NCBI RefSeq assembly: GCF_000173355.1
Contig: NZ_ABXA01000043.1
Span: 53,501-117,500 of the forward strand
Origin: Anaerococcus hydrogenalis DSM 7454
GTDB lineage: Bacteria; Bacillota; Clostridia; Tissierellales; Peptoniphilaceae
Length of the DNA: 64,000 nt
Reading direction: 5' to 3'
Below the pieces are notes generated by a model that worked only from the letters and a program-made list of their open reading frames with translations, was not told where the DNA came from and did not search any database. The position numbers and the translations under genes are program-made. Numbering within the stretch: the stretch's first letter is position 1; every line of letters begins with the position of its first letter. Below, piece by piece: positions 1 to 10,678 of this stretch.

Positions 1-2
1 AA

Positions 3-59
3 AATCCAGATGCTGCTGATGAAATATATAAATTAATAAAAAATTTAATGGAAAATTAA
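3..59 (+). CDS. murG: C-terminal end of MurG-like glycosyltransferase (partial)
   Basis: Only the last 18 codons and the stop are inside the window; the readable tail is NPDAADEIYKLIKNLMEN. This helical ending resembles the C-terminus of MurG, the lipid II-forming N-acetylglucosaminyl transferase of peptidoglycan synthesis. The stop lies one base before the ATG of ftsQ, and the murG-ftsQ-ftsZ order is common in Firmicutes. The identification rests on a short tail plus context, so it is tentative. Confidence 0.5.
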   Translation, partial: NPDAADEIYKLIKNLMEN

Positions 60-60
60 A

Positions 61-839
61 ATGAGTAATAAAAACAGAAAAAGAAGAAAAATAAAAAGAA
101 AAGAAAAATTATTTACTCCGTTTTTATTATATTTTTAGTAATTCTTAGCCTTGGAATTTTAATATACAATTTTTTCAACCATGAATACTTTAAAATATCT
201 CAAGTATTTATAGAAGGAAATAAAGTTTTATCAGATGATCAAATACTGAAAAAATTAAATAATCCAGTAGGCAAAAATATTGCCCTATATGACGAAAAAG
301 AAAGTATAGAAAAATTAAAAAAGGATCAAATAATTAAAAAAATCTCTATAGATAAAGAAATGCCAGATAAAATTGTGGTTAAAGTCAAAGAAGAATATCC
401 ATATATGTACACGACATATAAAAAAGATAAGTATATTATTACCAATAATGGAAAAGTTTTAGATAGGACAATAAAATTAAATAATAAAAGTCTAATAAAA
501 ATAAAACTTCCAAAAAAGAAACCACAGATAGGTAAAAAATTTACTGATGATAAAAATATTTTGGAATTTATATCTTTATTGCAAAAGCTAAAATATAGTA
601 AGGACATAAAAGAAATAGACTTGGAAAACTATAATGATATTGGTATAATAATAAAAGATATTCAGATTAATTTCGGAGATTTAAAAAATTATAAGTATAA
701 ATTGAAATTACTTGATTCGGTTTTAAAAGATATAGATAATAAAAAACTAAAAGCATATTCTATTAGTCTTGATAAAGGAAAGAATCCAGTAGTGGAAGTT
801 GAAGAAAAAAGTCTTGACGAAAAAGATGAAGATAATTAA
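61..839 (+). CDS. ftsQ: FtsQ/DivIB cell division protein, frameshifted near its 5' end
   Basis: Bitopic membrane protein of the divisome that regulates septal wall synthesis with FtsL/DivIC and FtsB. The ATG at 61 encodes a Lys/Arg-rich cytoplasmic tail but meets a stop at 136-138. Another frame, open from about position 72, continues with one membrane helix (about 111-170), then a POTRA-like segment (FKISQVFIEGNKVL) and the rest of the extracellular domain to 839. A single-base gain or loss in the A-rich run around 87-108 joins both parts into about 259 residues, normal for the family. There is no ATG, GTG or TTG in the second frame before the membrane helix, which argues for a frameshift rather than an internal start. 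It sits between murG and ftsZ, as expected. Confidence 0.8.
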
Positions 840-872
840 AAAATATTATTCTTAATGAAACGGGGGAGGAAG

Positions 873-1958
873 ATGGCAAATATCAATATGGAAGTAGAAA
901 ATAACGCCTTAGCCAAAATAAAAGTTATTGGAGTAGGTGGAGGTGGAAATAATGCAATAAGTAGAATGAGAGAGGGTGGCCTTTCTGGTGTAGAATTTAT
1001 TGCATTAAATACAGACCTACAAACTTTAAATGAAGCAAATGCCGATATAAAATTACAAATTGGTGCAAAGCTTACAAGAGGACTTGGAGCAGGAGCTAAT
1101 CCTGAAATTGGTGAAAAAGCTGCTGAAGAAAGTGAATCAGAAATTGATGAATCACTAAAGGGAGCAGACATGGTATTTATAACTGCCGGAATGGGTGGTG
1201 GAACTGGTACTGGAGCAGCCCCTGTTGTAGCTAGAAAAGCAAAAGAACAAGGAATACTTACAGTAGGCGTTGTAACTCGTCCTTTCACTTTTGAAGGAAG
1301 AAAAAGACAAACATCTGCAGAAGGTGGAATTGAAGCTTTAAAAGAAAGCGTTGATACATTAATTACAATACCAAATGATAGACTATTACAAATAGTTGAA
1401 AAAAGAACATCAATGGTAGAGGCCTTCAAAATGGCAGACCAAGTACTTATGGATGCTGTAAGTGGTATTTCAGAACTTATAGCTATACCAAATGTAATTA
1501 ACCTTGACTTTGCTGATGTTAAATCAATAATGTCAGATCAAGGAATAGCTCACATGGGAATTGGTAGAGCAAGTGGTGAAAATAGAGCAGTTGATGCAGC
1601 AAAAGCAGCTGTTAACTCTCCACTTCTTGAAACATCTATTGAAGGTGCTAATGCTGTATTATTAAATGTAACAGCAGCAGAAGTTGGTCTAATGGAAGCA
1701 AATGAAGCAGCAGAATTAATCAGAGATCACATCGATTCAGATGCAAATATCATTTTTGGTGTAGGTAGCGATGAATCACTAGGCGATGATATTAAGATTA
1801 CTGTAATTGCTACAGGATTTGACCAAGATAGTCAAAAAAGAAGAGAAACAATTGAGACTAGAAGATCAAGTCAAAGTACAGGACAAAGACCTGCACAAAG
1901 AAGTCAAAAATCTTCAAATCCATTTGATGATATAGATTTACCAGATTTCTTAAAATAA
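873..1958 (+). CDS. ftsZ: Cell division GTPase FtsZ
   Basis: Tubulin-like GTPase that polymerises into the Z ring. The product is about 361 residues, the usual length. Visible landmarks are the N-terminal GVGGGGNNA nucleotide loop, the tubulin signature [13 protein letters not shown] near residue 100, and a C-terminal tail ending [10 protein letters not shown], the conserved peptide that binds FtsA or SepF. I start at 873 rather than at the ATG at 855, because the strong GGGGGAGG ribosome site (862-869) lies just upstream of 873 and inside the longer version. The nrdR start follows the stop by one base. Confidence 0.97.
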   Translation: MANINMEVENNALAKIKVIGVGGGGNNAISRMREGGLSGVEFIALNTDLQTLNEANADIKLQIGAKLTRGLGAGANPEIGEKAAEESESEIDESLKGADMVFITAGMGGGTGTGAAPVVARKAKEQGILTVGVVTRPFTFEGRKRQTSAEGGIEALKESVDTLITIPNDRLLQIVEKRTSMVEAFKMADQVLMDAVSGISELIAIPNVINLDFADVKSIMSDQGIAHMGIGRASGENRAVDAAKAAVNSPLLETSIEGANAVLLNVTAAEVGLMEANEAAELIRDHIDSDANIIFGVGSDESLGDDIKITVIATGFDQDSQKRRETIETRRSSQSTGQRPAQRSQKSSNPFDDIDLPDFLK

Positions 1959-1959
1959 A

Positions 1960-2412
1960 ATGAAATGTCCATATTGCGACTCAAATGACACAAAAGTCAT
2001 AGACTCTAGAGCCACAGAAGATAATCACGCTATTAGAAGAAGAAGACTTTGCCAGACTTGCAATAAGAGATTTTCAACTTACGAAAGATATGAAGATCAA
2101 ACTCTAATGGTTGTAAAAAAAGATAACACAAGAGAATCTTTTGATAGGGCAAAACTTATCAGTGGAATAGTAAAATCGTGTGAAAAAAGACCAGTAAGTA
2201 TGGATCAAATAGAAAAAATTGCAAATGAGATAGAAATTTCTATTAATCATATTGGTAAAAAAGAAATACCATCATCAAGTATTGGTAAATTTGTCATGGA
2301 CCATCTAAAAAAATTAGATCCTGTTGCTTATGTTAGATTTGCATCAGTATATAGAGAATTTAAAGATGTTGAGTCTTTTTATAAAGAAATTAAAAATTTA
2401 GAAAATGATTAG
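1960..2412 (+). CDS. nrdR: Transcriptional repressor NrdR
   Basis: Represses ribonucleotide reductase genes in response to (d)ATP binding. The protein has 150 residues, the family norm. An N-terminal zinc ribbon (CPYCDS at residues 3-8 and CQTCNKRF around residue 31) is followed by an ATP-cone domain beginning near residue 46 (TLMVVKKDNTRESFDR). It is probably co-transcribed with ftsZ, one base upstream. A near-perfect NrdR box lies upstream of nrdD at 54880 in this same window, which gives it a plausible target. Confidence 0.96.
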   Translation: MKCPYCDSNDTKVIDSRATEDNHAIRRRRLCQTCNKRFSTYERYEDQTLMVVKKDNTRESFDRAKLISGIVKSCEKRPVSMDQIEKIANEIEISINHIGKKEIPSSSIGKFVMDHLKKLDPVAYVRFASVYREFKDVESFYKEIKNLEND

Positions 2413-2419
2413 ATAATTT

Positions 2420-2535
2420 AGGGCTTTTGCAAACATGAATTAAGTCTAACTTTAAGATAAGTCAAATAAAAATTTAAATAATTTTTGTTTAGATTTTAAA
2501 GATTAACTTATTCGTTATGCAATGGTCCTTTTTTT
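2420..2535 (+). terminator. Long imperfect hairpin ending in T7, after nrdR
   Basis: The arms AGGGCTTTTGCA (2420-2431) and TGCAATGGTCCT (2518-2529) pair with wobbles. Between them, AAGTCTAACTTTAA and TTAAAGATTAACTT pair further, so most of the 110-base spacer folds into one long stem before a run of T. It occupies the whole gap between nrdR and rarA. It is probably a terminator, much larger than a normal one and similar in style to the palindromic elements elsewhere in the window. Confidence 0.6.
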
Positions 2536-2549
2536 GAAAGAAGTTTAAA

Positions 2550-3881
2550 ATGGATTTATTCGAACTTAATAGACAAAGACAATTAGAAAAATCAGCTCCC
2601 TTGGCAGATAGGATGAGACCTGACAATATCGAAGATTTTTTGGGCCAAGACCATTTGTTGGGAGAGGGTAAAATTATTAGAAGGATGATAAAATCAGATA
2701 GAATTTATTCATCTATTTTTTATGGCCCGCCTGGAGTTGGGAAAACTACCCTTGCAAAAATTATTTCAAAATCTACAAATATGGCTTTTGAAAAAGTTTC
2801 TGCCGTAGCTAGTGGAATAAGTGATCTAAAGAAAAAAATTGAAATAGCAAAAGATAATCTTAAATATGAAAATAAAAAAACTATATTATTTATTGATGAG
2901 ATTCACAGGTTTAATAAGAGTCAACAAGATTATCTCCTTCCTTTTGTTGAAGATTCTACTATTATTTTGATAGGGGCTACAACAGAAAATCCATATTTTG
3001 AGGTAAATAAGGCTCTAATTTCAAGAATGTATGTTTTTGAATTAAAAGCTCACACTAATGATGACTTGCATAAGTTAATTGGTATGGCCTTGACCAAGGA
3101 TAAAGTTTTACAAAATAAAAATATAAAAATTGATAAGGATGCAAGAAATACCTTAGTAAAATTTTCGAATGGAGATTGTAGGGCCTTATTAAATGCATTA
3201 GAAATTGCTATATTTTCACAAGAGGATAAAGAAGGTATAATAGAAGTTGATCGACAAAGTATACTTAATTCTATACAAAAAAAGATTTCTATCTATGATA
3301 GAAATGGGGATAGACATTATGATACTATATCTGCCTTTATAAAATCTATGAGAGGCTCTGATCCTGATGCTGCAATTTTCTATTTAGCAAAAATGTTAAA
3401 TAGCGGGGAGGATATAAAATTTATAGCAAGAAGGATGATTATTTTTGCATCAGAGGATATTTCCCTTGCAGATCCTTATGCTTTAAGCCTTGCCACTAAT
3501 ACCTTTACAGCAATAAATACTGTTGGCATGCCGGAAGCTAGAATTATTTTAGCCGAAACTTGTATTTATCTATCTTTGGCAAAGAAAAATAATTCTACTT
3601 ATCTTGCCATAAATAAGGCTATGGATTTTGTAAAAAATGAAAAAGATCTGGAAGTTCCTAATAAACTAAAAGACACACATTATAAGGGGAGTAAAAATCT
3701 TGTGAAAGATACTTATTTATACCCACATGATTATAATGGTTATGTAAAACAAGATTACCTTCCAGATGGATTTATAAATGAAAAATTTTATAAATCAAAA
3801 GATATAGGTTATGAAAAAATACTTAGTAAAAATTTAGAAAAAATAAAGAGAGGAAATGAGGATGAAATTATCAGAGATTAA
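2550..3881 (+). CDS. rarA: Replication-associated recombination protein A (RarA/MgsA), AAA+ ATPase
   Basis: AAA+ clamp-loader-like ATPase that acts at stalled replication forks. The 443 residues include Walker A ([12 protein letters not shown], residues 59-70), Walker B ([15 protein letters not shown]), and the sensor/arginine region [12 protein letters not shown]. The C-terminal MgsA tetramerisation domain follows ([18 protein letters not shown] and onward). The start at 2550 gives the family's usual N-terminus (PLADRMRP). Its last 20 bases overlap the preferred start of asnS at 3862, suggesting translational coupling. Confidence 0.95.
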   Translation: MDLFELNRQRQLEKSAPLADRMRPDNIEDFLGQDHLLGEGKIIRRMIKSDRIYSSIFYGPPGVGKTTLAKIISKSTNMAFEKVSAVASGISDLKKKIEIAKDNLKYENKKTILFIDEIHRFNKSQQDYLLPFVEDSTIILIGATTENPYFEVNKALISRMYVFELKAHTNDDLHKLIGMALTKDKVLQNKNIKIDKDARNTLVKFSNGDCRALLNALEIAIFSQEDKEGIIEVDRQSILNSIQKKISIYDRNGDRHYDTISAFIKSMRGSDPDAAIFYLAKMLNSGEDIKFIARRMIIFASEDISLADPYALSLATNTFTAINTVGMPEARIILAETCIYLSLAKKNNSTYLAINKAMDFVKNEKDLEVPNKLKDTHYKGSKNLVKDTYLYPHDYNGYVKQDYLPDGFINEKFYKSKDIGYEKILSKNLEKIKRGNEDEIIRD

Positions 3882-5250
3882 AAAAGATGTTGAAAAATAC
3901 ATTGACCAAGAAATTACAGCCCAAGGCTGGATAAGACAAGCAAGATTTACAAAAAATGTTGGTTTTATCGAATTAAATGATGGAACAATTTTTAAAAATT
4001 TACAAGTTGTTATAGGAAAAGACTTAGAAAACTTTGAAAGCATACAAAAAGAACACTTGTCAGCTTCTTTAAAGGTTATTGGTAAGCTTGTCAAAACTAA
4101 TAATGCAAAGCAAGCCTATGAGCTTCAAGCAAATAAAGTAGAAGTTTTGGGTCATAGTGATGAGAATTTTCCAATCCAAAAACAAAGACAATCTCTTGAA
4201 TATATGAGAACTATTCCTCATTTAAGAGTTAGAACTAATACTTATAGGGCTGTTTTTAGATTAAGATCAAAACTTGCCTATGCCCTTCATAAATTCTTCC
4301 AAGAAAGAGAATTTATTTACTTAAATGCGCCTTTAATTACTGCTTCAGATACTGAAGGTGCTGGGGAAATGTTCCAAGTTACAACTCAAAACTTAGAAAA
4401 ACCAAATCTTGATAAGGATGGTAAGGTTAATTATTCAAAAGATTTCTTTGGAAAAAAATCATATCTAACTGTATCAGGACAACTTGAAGCTGAAGATTAT
4501 GCTCTTGCTCTTTCAAATATCTATACTTTTGGTCCAACATTTAGGGCTGAAGAATCAAATACACCAAGACATGCTGCAGAATTTTGGATGCTTGAACCTG
4601 AACTTGCCTTTGCAGATTATAATGTATGTATGGATGTGGCTGAAGAAATGATGAAATATATGATTGAATATGTTTTAGAAAATTGTAAGGATGAGATTGA
4701 ATTTTTCAATGAAAGAATAGATGATACTTTGATCGAAAGACTTACAAAGGTTAAAAATGCTAAATTTGCAAGAATTACCTATACAGATGCAATTGAAAAA
4801 TTAAAAAATGCTGATGTTGATTTTGAATATCCAGTAGAATGGGGAATTGACCTTCAAACTGAACATGAAAGATATTTATCAGAAAAAATAGTTGATGGTC
4901 CTGTTTTTGTAACAGATTATCCAAAAGATATTAAGGCGTTTTATATGAGAAGAAATAATGACGGAAAAACTGTAGCTGCCTTTGATATGCTTGTTCCTGC
5001 AGTAGGTGAGCTTATAGGTGGAAGTCAAAGGGAAGAAAGATATGACGAGCTTGTAAAATCTATGGAAGATAATGGATTGAAAATTGATGAATATCAAAAT
5101 TACCTAGATTTAAGAAAATATGGAACAGTTGTTCATTCAGGATATGGACTTGGCTTTGAAAGGGCTGTAATGTATCTTACAGGAATGAAAAATATCCGTG
5201 ACGTTATACCTTACCCAAGAACAGTTAATTCTTTTGCATCAAAAAATTAA
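3862..5250 (+). CDS. asnS: Asparaginyl-tRNA synthetase
   Basis: Class IIb synthetase charging tRNA-Asn. It has an N-terminal OB-fold anticodon-binding domain ([20 protein letters not shown]) and a class II core with motif 2 ([21 protein letters not shown]) and motif 3 ([15 protein letters not shown]). The protein is about 462 residues. An ATG at 3856 is also in frame, but the AGAGAGG site (3846-3852) is too close to it, so 3862 is preferred. AsnRS rather than AspRS is favoured by its size and the absence of the bacterial AspRS insertion. Confidence 0.95.
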   Translation: MKLSEIKKDVEKYIDQEITAQGWIRQARFTKNVGFIELNDGTIFKNLQVVIGKDLENFESIQKEHLSASLKVIGKLVKTNNAKQAYELQANKVEVLGHSDENFPIQKQRQSLEYMRTIPHLRVRTNTYRAVFRLRSKLAYALHKFFQEREFIYLNAPLITASDTEGAGEMFQVTTQNLEKPNLDKDGKVNYSKDFFGKKSYLTVSGQLEAEDYALALSNIYTFGPTFRAEESNTPRHAAEFWMLEPELAFADYNVCMDVAEEMMKYMIEYVLENCKDEIEFFNERIDDTLIERLTKVKNAKFARITYTDAIEKLKNADVDFEYPVEWGIDLQTEHERYLSEKIVDGPVFVTDYPKDIKAFYMRRNNDGKTVAAFDMLVPAVGELIGGSQREERYDELVKSMEDNGLKIDEYQNYLDLRKYGTVVHSGYGLGFERAVMYLTGMKNIRDVIPYPRTVNSFASKN

Positions 5251-5259
5251 GGAGAAAAT

Positions 5260-7668
5260 ATGAGGGAATATAATCCAAATGCCATTGAAAAAAAATGGCA
5301 AAAAATATGGGATGAAGAAGAAACCTTTAAATCAGAACTTGACACAGATAAGAAAAAATTCTATCCTTTGGTAGAATTTCCTTACCCATCTGGTCAAGGT
5401 CTTCATGTAGGTCACCCAAGACCATATACAGCTTTAGATATAGTAGCTAGGAAAAGAAGACTTGAAGGAGAAAATGTAATTTATCCAATGGGATGGGATG
5501 CTTTTGGCCTTCCAACAGAAAATTATGCTATAAAAAATCATATTCACCCAGCTATAGTAACAAGAGATAATATTAAAAATTTCAAGGCTCAAATGAAGTC
5601 AATAGGATTTTCTTTTGATTGGTCCAAAGAAGTAAACACTACAGATCCAAATTATTACAAATGGACTCAATGGATTTTCATTCAATTATATAAACATGGC
5701 CTTGCCTATAAAAAAGAAATGCCAGTAAACTGGTGCCCATCATGTAAGGTTGGTCTTGCAAATGAAGAAGTTGTTGATGGAAAATGTGAAAGATGTGGGT
5801 CAGAAGTAACTCACAAGGTTAAAAATCAATGGATGTTAAAGATTACAGAATATGCTGATAGGCTTATTGATGATTTAGATGAAGTTGATTATGAAGAAAA
5901 AATAAAAATTCAACAAAAAAATTGGATTGGTAGAAGTCACGGTGCAGAAATTAATTTTTCTTTAAAAGACAAAGATTATAAATTAAATGTCTACACAACA
6001 AGACCTGATACAATTTTTGGGGCAACTTATATGGTAATTGCACCAGAACATCCAATGCTTGAAGAATTTAAAGATGAGATTAAAAATTTAGATGAGGTTA
6101 AAGAATACCAAGATTTTGCTAAGAAAAAATCTGACTTTGAAAGAAGTGAGCTTATAAAGGAAAAAACCGGTATAAAATTAGATGGAATTTCTGCTATAAA
6201 TCCAGTTAATGGAAAAGAAATTCCAATTTGGATTTCTGATTATGTTTTAATTTCTTATGGAACAGGAGCTATTATGGCAGTTCCTGCTCATGATGAAAGA
6301 GATTTTGAATTTGCACAAAAATTTGAAATGCCAATTATTCCTGTAATTGATACAGGTGATGAAGCTTTACCAACAACTTCAATTGATAAGGGACTTTTGA
6401 TAAATTCAGATTTCCTAAATGGACTTACTGTATCAGATGCTAAAAAGAAAATAATTGAATATGTTGAAGAAAAAAATCTTGGTTCAGCTAAGGTAAATTA
6501 TAAGTTAAGAGATTGGGTATTTTCTAGACAAAGATATTGGGGTGAACCAATTCCAATGATTTATTGTGAAGAACATGGATGGATTGCTGAAAAGGAAGAA
6601 AATTTACCAATAAAATTACCTGATGTTGATTCTTATGAAGTTACTGATGATGGGGAAAGTCCACTTTCAAAAATAGATGAATTTGTAAATACTGCTTGTC
6701 CAATTTGTGGAAAGCCTGCAAAAAGAGAAACTGACACCATGCCACAATGGGCAGGATCTTCTTGGTATTATTTAAGATATATTGATCCAAATAATAATGA
6801 AGACCTAGCAAGTAAAGAAAAATTAGATTATTACACACCTGTTGATTGGTACAATGGTGGAATGGAGCATACTACTCTTCACTTACTTTATTCAAGATTT
6901 TGGCATAAATTTTTGTATGATTTAGGAAAAGTTCCTACAAAAGAACCATACAAGAAAAGAACTTCTCACGGAATGATTTTGGGAGAAGACCACCAAAAAA
7001 TGTCAAAATCTAGAGGAAATGTTGTAAATCCGGATGATATTGTAAGAGATTATGGGGCAGATACCCTTAGAGCTTATGAAATGTTTATTGGTGATTTTAG
7101 GTCAACAGCTCCTTGGTCAGACGAAGGTGTTAAGGGTTGTAGAAAATATTTGGAAAGAGTATTTAATCTTTATGACTTAGTAGAAGATGGTGATGAATAC
7201 ACAAATGAACTTGAAATTTTAATTAACCAAACTATCAAAAAAGTAAGTGAGGATTATGAATCTTTAAAATACAATACAGCAATAGCTGCTCTAATGAGTT
7301 TATTAAATGAGATGAGAAATATTGGAAAAATCACTAAAAAAGATTATAAAACTTATCTAATCTTATTAAATCCAGTTGCTCCTCACTTAACTGAAGAATT
7401 GTGGGAAGAAATTGGCTTTGAGGGTCAATTAAACCAAGCATCATGGCCTGAATACGATGAAAGTAAACTTGAATTTGATTCCATAGAACTTCCTGTTCAA
7501 GTAAATGGAAAAGTCAGGGCTACTATAAAAATTTCAAAAGATGCTGATCAAGAAGATGCAGTAACAAGTGCAGAAAATGATCAAAATATTCAAAAATATA
7601 TAGACGGTAAAAATATATTCAAGGTAATCTATGTACCAGGAAAAATATTAAACTTACTTGTAAAATAA
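5260..7668 (+). CDS. leuS: Leucyl-tRNA synthetase
   Basis: Class Ia synthetase of 802 residues. The HIGH-type motif is HVGH at residues 49-52 and the KMSKS loop lies near residue 579 ([10 protein letters not shown]). A CP1 editing domain is visible ([20 protein letters not shown] and [16 protein letters not shown]), as are the zinc-type cysteines [22 protein letters not shown]. The C-terminal domain ends with [11 protein letters not shown]. It starts 9 bases after asnS with an AGGAG site, so the two synthetases are probably one transcript. Confidence 0.98.
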   Translation: MREYNPNAIEKKWQKIWDEEETFKSELDTDKKKFYPLVEFPYPSGQGLHVGHPRPYTALDIVARKRRLEGENVIYPMGWDAFGLPTENYAIKNHIHPAIVTRDNIKNFKAQMKSIGFSFDWSKEVNTTDPNYYKWTQWIFIQLYKHGLAYKKEMPVNWCPSCKVGLANEEVVDGKCERCGSEVTHKVKNQWMLKITEYADRLIDDLDEVDYEEKIKIQQKNWIGRSHGAEINFSLKDKDYKLNVYTTRPDTIFGATYMVIAPEHPMLEEFKDEIKNLDEVKEYQDFAKKKSDFERSELIKEKTGIKLDGISAINPVNGKEIPIWISDYVLISYGTGAIMAVPAHDERDFEFAQKFEMPIIPVIDTGDEALPTTSIDKGLLINSDFLNGLTVSDAKKKIIEYVEEKNLGSAKVNYKLRDWVFSRQRYWGEPIPMIYCEEHGWIAEKEENLPIKLPDVDSYEVTDDGESPLSKIDEFVNTACPICGKPAKRETDTMPQWAGSSWYYLRYIDPNNNEDLASKEKLDYYTPVDWYNGGMEHTTLHLLYSRFWHKFLYDLGKVPTKEPYKKRTSHGMILGEDHQKMSKSRGNVVNPDDIVRDYGADTLRAYEMFIGDFRSTAPWSDEGVKGCRKYLERVFNLYDLVEDGDEYTNELEILINQTIKKVSEDYESLKYNTAIAALMSLLNEMRNIGKITKKDYKTYLILLNPVAPHLTEELWEEIGFEGQLNQASWPEYDESKLEFDSIELPVQVNGKVRATIKISKDADQEDAVTSAENDQNIQKYIDGKNIFKVIYVPGKILNLLVK

Positions 7669-7673
7669 AAATA

Positions 7674-7700
7674 AGGCTCTTGCAAATGCAAGGGCCTTTT
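7674..7700. terminator. Bidirectional terminator between leuS and the minus-strand AlaX-like gene
   Basis: The arms GGCTCTTGCA (7675-7684) and TGCAAGGGCC (7687-7696) pair over 10 bases with one wobble and a two-base gap, then TTTT. On the minus strand the same stem is followed by a T-rich stretch, so it can end both convergent genes. Confidence 0.85.
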
Positions 7701-8445
7701 AAATATATGTCGATTTTTGGATTGTTGAAATTATCTTTCTAAGCTTATCCGATGTATCAATTTCAGAAAAAGAAATCTTTTTAATTTCACTAATCACTTT
7801 TATATTATTTTTTGTAAAATTTTTATAGTCAGCTCCTGTAATAAAATCAATTAGAAGAGTTTCATCTATTTTTTCAACTGAAAAAACAAAAATACCTTGT
7901 AAATACTTTGTATTATTATGGTAGACTCCAGAATTAAAGTCTTTATCAAAACCTTTTATTTCAACAAAATCTCTATCTTTATTAATTTTTAATCCTAAAT
8001 CTATCAATTTATTAAATAAGCTTAAAAAATCATCTATTGAAAAATCTTCATGAAAATTTGAAACCTTAATTTGAGAATAATTGTCCTTTATTTTTAAAGT
8101 AAGGTCCTTCTTGTTATAATATTTTAAAAATAAAGATTTAAAAATAAAAAAAGCTGTGTTATAATCCATATTTTTAAGTCTTATATCCTTATCAAAACTT
8201 AGCTTAACAGAAGATGATTTTATTTTATTATTAACTGTATGTATCAAATTTCCATTAATAAATCTTATATGGCTAACTTCATTTCCTGAAATTCTTGGAT
8301 TTTCATCCAAAAGATATGGAGAAGTTGGCATAAAAATACTCCTATCCAAAATTATCTTTGTATTTTTTCCTTCATTTTTTGTCTTAATAATTTTGGAATC
8401 AATTTTATTTAATTGTGGATGACTAATGTATAACAAATCATTCAT
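7699..8445 (-). CDS. Degenerate AlaX / alanyl-tRNA editing-domain-like protein
   Basis: The 248-residue protein keeps the layout of AlaX-type aminoacyl-tRNA editing proteins. Its N-terminal segment IILDRSIFMPTSPYLLDEN resembles the DRTxFYPxxGGQ region. NTAFFIFKSLF sits where the HTxxHLL zinc motif is expected, and SGVYHNNTKYLQGIFVFSVE where CGGTHVxNTxxIGxFKI is expected, followed by LLIDFITG (compare RIEFVAG). Three of the four expected zinc ligands are replaced (His to Asn, His to Phe, Cys to Ser). It may therefore be a catalytically dead paralogue or have another role. The match is by eye and moderately sure. It is transcribed divergently from comEC. Confidence 0.55.
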   Translation of the reverse strand: MNDLLYISHPQLNKIDSKIIKTKNEGKNTKIILDRSIFMPTSPYLLDENPRISGNEVSHIRFINGNLIHTVNNKIKSSSVKLSFDKDIRLKNMDYNTAFFIFKSLFLKYYNKKDLTLKIKDNYSQIKVSNFHEDFSIDDFLSLFNKLIDLGLKINKDRDFVEIKGFDKDFNSGVYHNNTKYLQGIFVFSVEKIDETLLIDFITGADYKNFTKNNIKVISEIKKISFSEIDTSDKLRKIISTIQKSTYI

Positions 8446-8460
8446 AAAATTACCTCTAAT

Positions 8461-8484
8461 TTATTATATCATATGTTATAATAA
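8461..8484. promoter_or_regulatory. Overlapping divergent extended -10 promoters for the AlaX-like gene and comEC
   Basis: The plus-strand -10 TGTTATAAT (TATAAT 8477-8482) and the minus-strand -10 TGATATAAT (its TATAAT on 8463-8468) face each other inside a near-perfect palindrome. Neither has a good -35. The two -10 boxes are only 8 bases apart, so polymerase could hardly occupy both at once. Confidence 0.55.
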
Positions 8485-8499
8485 ATTCAGGAGAATCTT

Positions 8500-10662
8500 A
8501 TGAGAAAAAATTTGTTTTTTTTACTTATTTCTTTGTTGGCAGGGGTTAGAATTTTTACTTTGTATGAGGCTTATAATTTTTATTATTTAATTATAGGCTT
8601 ATTTGCATGTGCAGTTTTTCTTTTTATTAGAAAATCTTTCCTTTCTTATCTTTGTTTAGGTTTTTCTTTGGGACTTTTTCTTGGAGTTTTTTCTTTTTCT
8701 TCTTATAAACTTGATAAGTATGATGATTTGGATTTAAACCTTACTGTAGTTGACAAGGCTAAAAGTGAAGATTTTTATACATATTATGTAAAAGCCTCAA
8801 ATAGAAAGGAAGATATTAATGAAAAATCTTCTTTTATAAGCCAGAAAAATTTTCAAATAGGACAAAGATTAAGGGCAAATTGTAAAATTTCATGGCATAA
8901 GACCAATACCAACCCTTACTTATTTTCTTATAGGAAATTTTTACTTTCTAAAAAGATTAAGTCAAAACTTGATATAAAATCTTATAAAAATTTAGGCTAT
9001 TCATCTTCTGTTTTTTTGAAAATGAAGAGGTCTTTTAGAATATATATTGAGAAAATTTTTGGGGAAAATTTATCAAAAAAATCTTTTTTGTTTATAAAAT
9101 CTGTTATTTTATCTGAAAGATTTGATGATAGGGAAGTTTTGAATAAGTTAGGTCTTTCACATATTTTGGCAATTTCTGGACTCCATATAGACTTAATCCT
9201 TACTTTATTGTTATTTTTGCTTATAAAATCTGGGGTTTCTTATAAGTATGCCTATCCAATTTCTTTAGGATTTTGTTTATTTTATGGATATTTAATTTCT
9301 TTTCCCTTTTCGGTAATAAGGGTACTTTTAATGTATTCTTTTTCTTACTTGGCATTTTTGTTAAAAAAAGGAAGGGATATGTATAAAAATCTTATAGTTT
9401 CAATGCTATTGATTTTATTTTTTAATCCCTTTGCTATTTTTAACTCTGGGTTTTTCCTATCTTTTTTGGCAGGATTTGCAATTTATGTAATTTATCCAAG
9501 TCTTGTTAGAGGAAAAAAATATTCATACATAAAGAAAAGTCTAATTTTTACCTTGACTTTACAAGTTACTTTAGCCTTTCATATAATTTATTACTATGGA
9601 TTTTTCAATTTGCTAAGTTTTTTTGCAAATTTTTTGGTTATTCCTATTTTTACTATATCTATGTATATAATTTTTGGAATAATTATCTTATATCCATTTT
9701 TAGGAGGACTTTTGGGAATATTTTTCTATATTTTAGATTTTTTAATAGGGTCTATTTTAAATATAGTTAGCTTTTTGAATTCATTTTCAATTTTTAGCCT
9801 TGAATTTCCAAAAGAATCCATTTTAATTTGTTTTTATTACCTAATACTTTTATTTATTATGGTTAAATTTACCAATAAAAAAATAAGGGCAAAAAATTTC
9901 TTAATCTTATCAATTTTTATTGTGATTTTTTCTATAATAATTAAAGATAAGAATATGCCAATTTCTTTTCAAATGGTCGATATTGGCCAAGGGGATTTTT
10001 TTATTTTAGAAGATGGTAAGGATGTATATTTATTTGATTGCGGGGAAGTTTCTTTTAAAAATTATTCTTCAAGTGAAAAAATTGCCATACCTTTGTTAAA
10101 GGCAAAGGGAGTTAAAAAAATAAAGGCTGTTTTTGTATCTCATGAGGACAAAGACCATATGGGAAGTATAGAAAAGCTTAAAAATAATTTTGAACTTGGC
10201 CCTATTATTTCAAATAAGTATAATAGAAACTTAGGAAAAATTCACTCTTTTAAAGAAATGAAAGAGGGAGATGTGTATGAGGGGAAAAATTTTAAAGTAA
10301 GGTGTTTGAAAAATTTTGATGGAAGGGAAAATGACAATTCCATGCCACTTTTAATTGAGATTAATAATTTTAAGATTTTAACTATGGGAGATTTGCCAAG
10401 TGATAAGGAAGAAATTCTTGCTAGAGATATAGATATTTTGAAAGTTTCCCACCATGGATCAAGATTTTCGACATCAAAAAAATTTGTAAAAATTACAAGT
10501 CCAAGACTTGCCCTAATTTCTGCAGGAAGAAAAAATACCTATGGCCATCCCTCAAAGGAAGTTTTAGAAAATTTAAAAAATATAGAAATTTGTATTAGTC
10601 AAAGGGATGGATATTGCCAAATTGATTTTTACAAAAATTCATTTAAGGTAAAAAATATGTAA
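8500..10662 (+). CDS. comEC: ComEC/Rec2 DNA-uptake channel with metallo-beta-lactamase domain
   Basis: Polytopic membrane protein that conducts single-stranded DNA into competent cells. The 720 residues comprise two N-terminal helices, an OB-like extracellular domain, the competence core with LGLSHILAISGLHIDLI near residue 215, many further helices, and a C-terminal metallo-beta-lactamase domain. That domain carries HEDKDHMGS near residue 547 and the later KVSHHGSRFSTS. Start context is AGGAG six bases before the ATG. The domain order matches Firmicute ComEC; no comEA is seen upstream. holA follows 16 bases downstream, the common comEC-holA pairing. Confidence 0.95.
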   Translation: MRKNLFFLLISLLAGVRIFTLYEAYNFYYLIIGLFACAVFLFIRKSFLSYLCLGFSLGLFLGVFSFSSYKLDKYDDLDLNLTVVDKAKSEDFYTYYVKASNRKEDINEKSSFISQKNFQIGQRLRANCKISWHKTNTNPYLFSYRKFLLSKKIKSKLDIKSYKNLGYSSSVFLKMKRSFRIYIEKIFGENLSKKSFLFIKSVILSERFDDREVLNKLGLSHILAISGLHIDLILTLLLFLLIKSGVSYKYAYPISLGFCLFYGYLISFPFSVIRVLLMYSFSYLAFLLKKGRDMYKNLIVSMLLILFFNPFAIFNSGFFLSFLAGFAIYVIYPSLVRGKKYSYIKKSLIFTLTLQVTLAFHIIYYYGFFNLLSFFANFLVIPIFTISMYIIFGIIILYPFLGGLLGIFFYILDFLIGSILNIVSFLNSFSIFSLEFPKESILICFYYLILLFIMVKFTNKKIRAKNFLILSIFIVIFSIIIKDKNMPISFQMVDIGQGDFFILEDGKDVYLFDCGEVSFKNYSSSEKIAIPLLKAKGVKKIKAVFVSHEDKDHMGSIEKLKNNFELGPIISNKYNRNLGKIHSFKEMKEGDVYEGKNFKVRCLKNFDGRENDNSMPLLIEINNFKILTMGDLPSDKEEILARDIDILKVSHHGSRFSTSKKFVKITSPRLALISAGRKNTYGHPSKEVLENLKNIEICISQRDGYCQIDFYKNSFKVKNM

Positions 10663-10678
10663 AAGGAGGATTTTTTAG

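Noticed and set aside
836..1429. A 197-codon minus-strand frame opposite ftsZ
   Set aside because: Lies inside ftsZ, is compositionally odd (Pro/Ser/Phe-rich) and has no start signal.
5251..5300. T-box or riboswitch leader upstream of asnS, leuS or proS
   Set aside because: asnS overlaps rarA, leuS starts 9 bases after asnS, and the 65-base gap before proS has no T-box-like structure.
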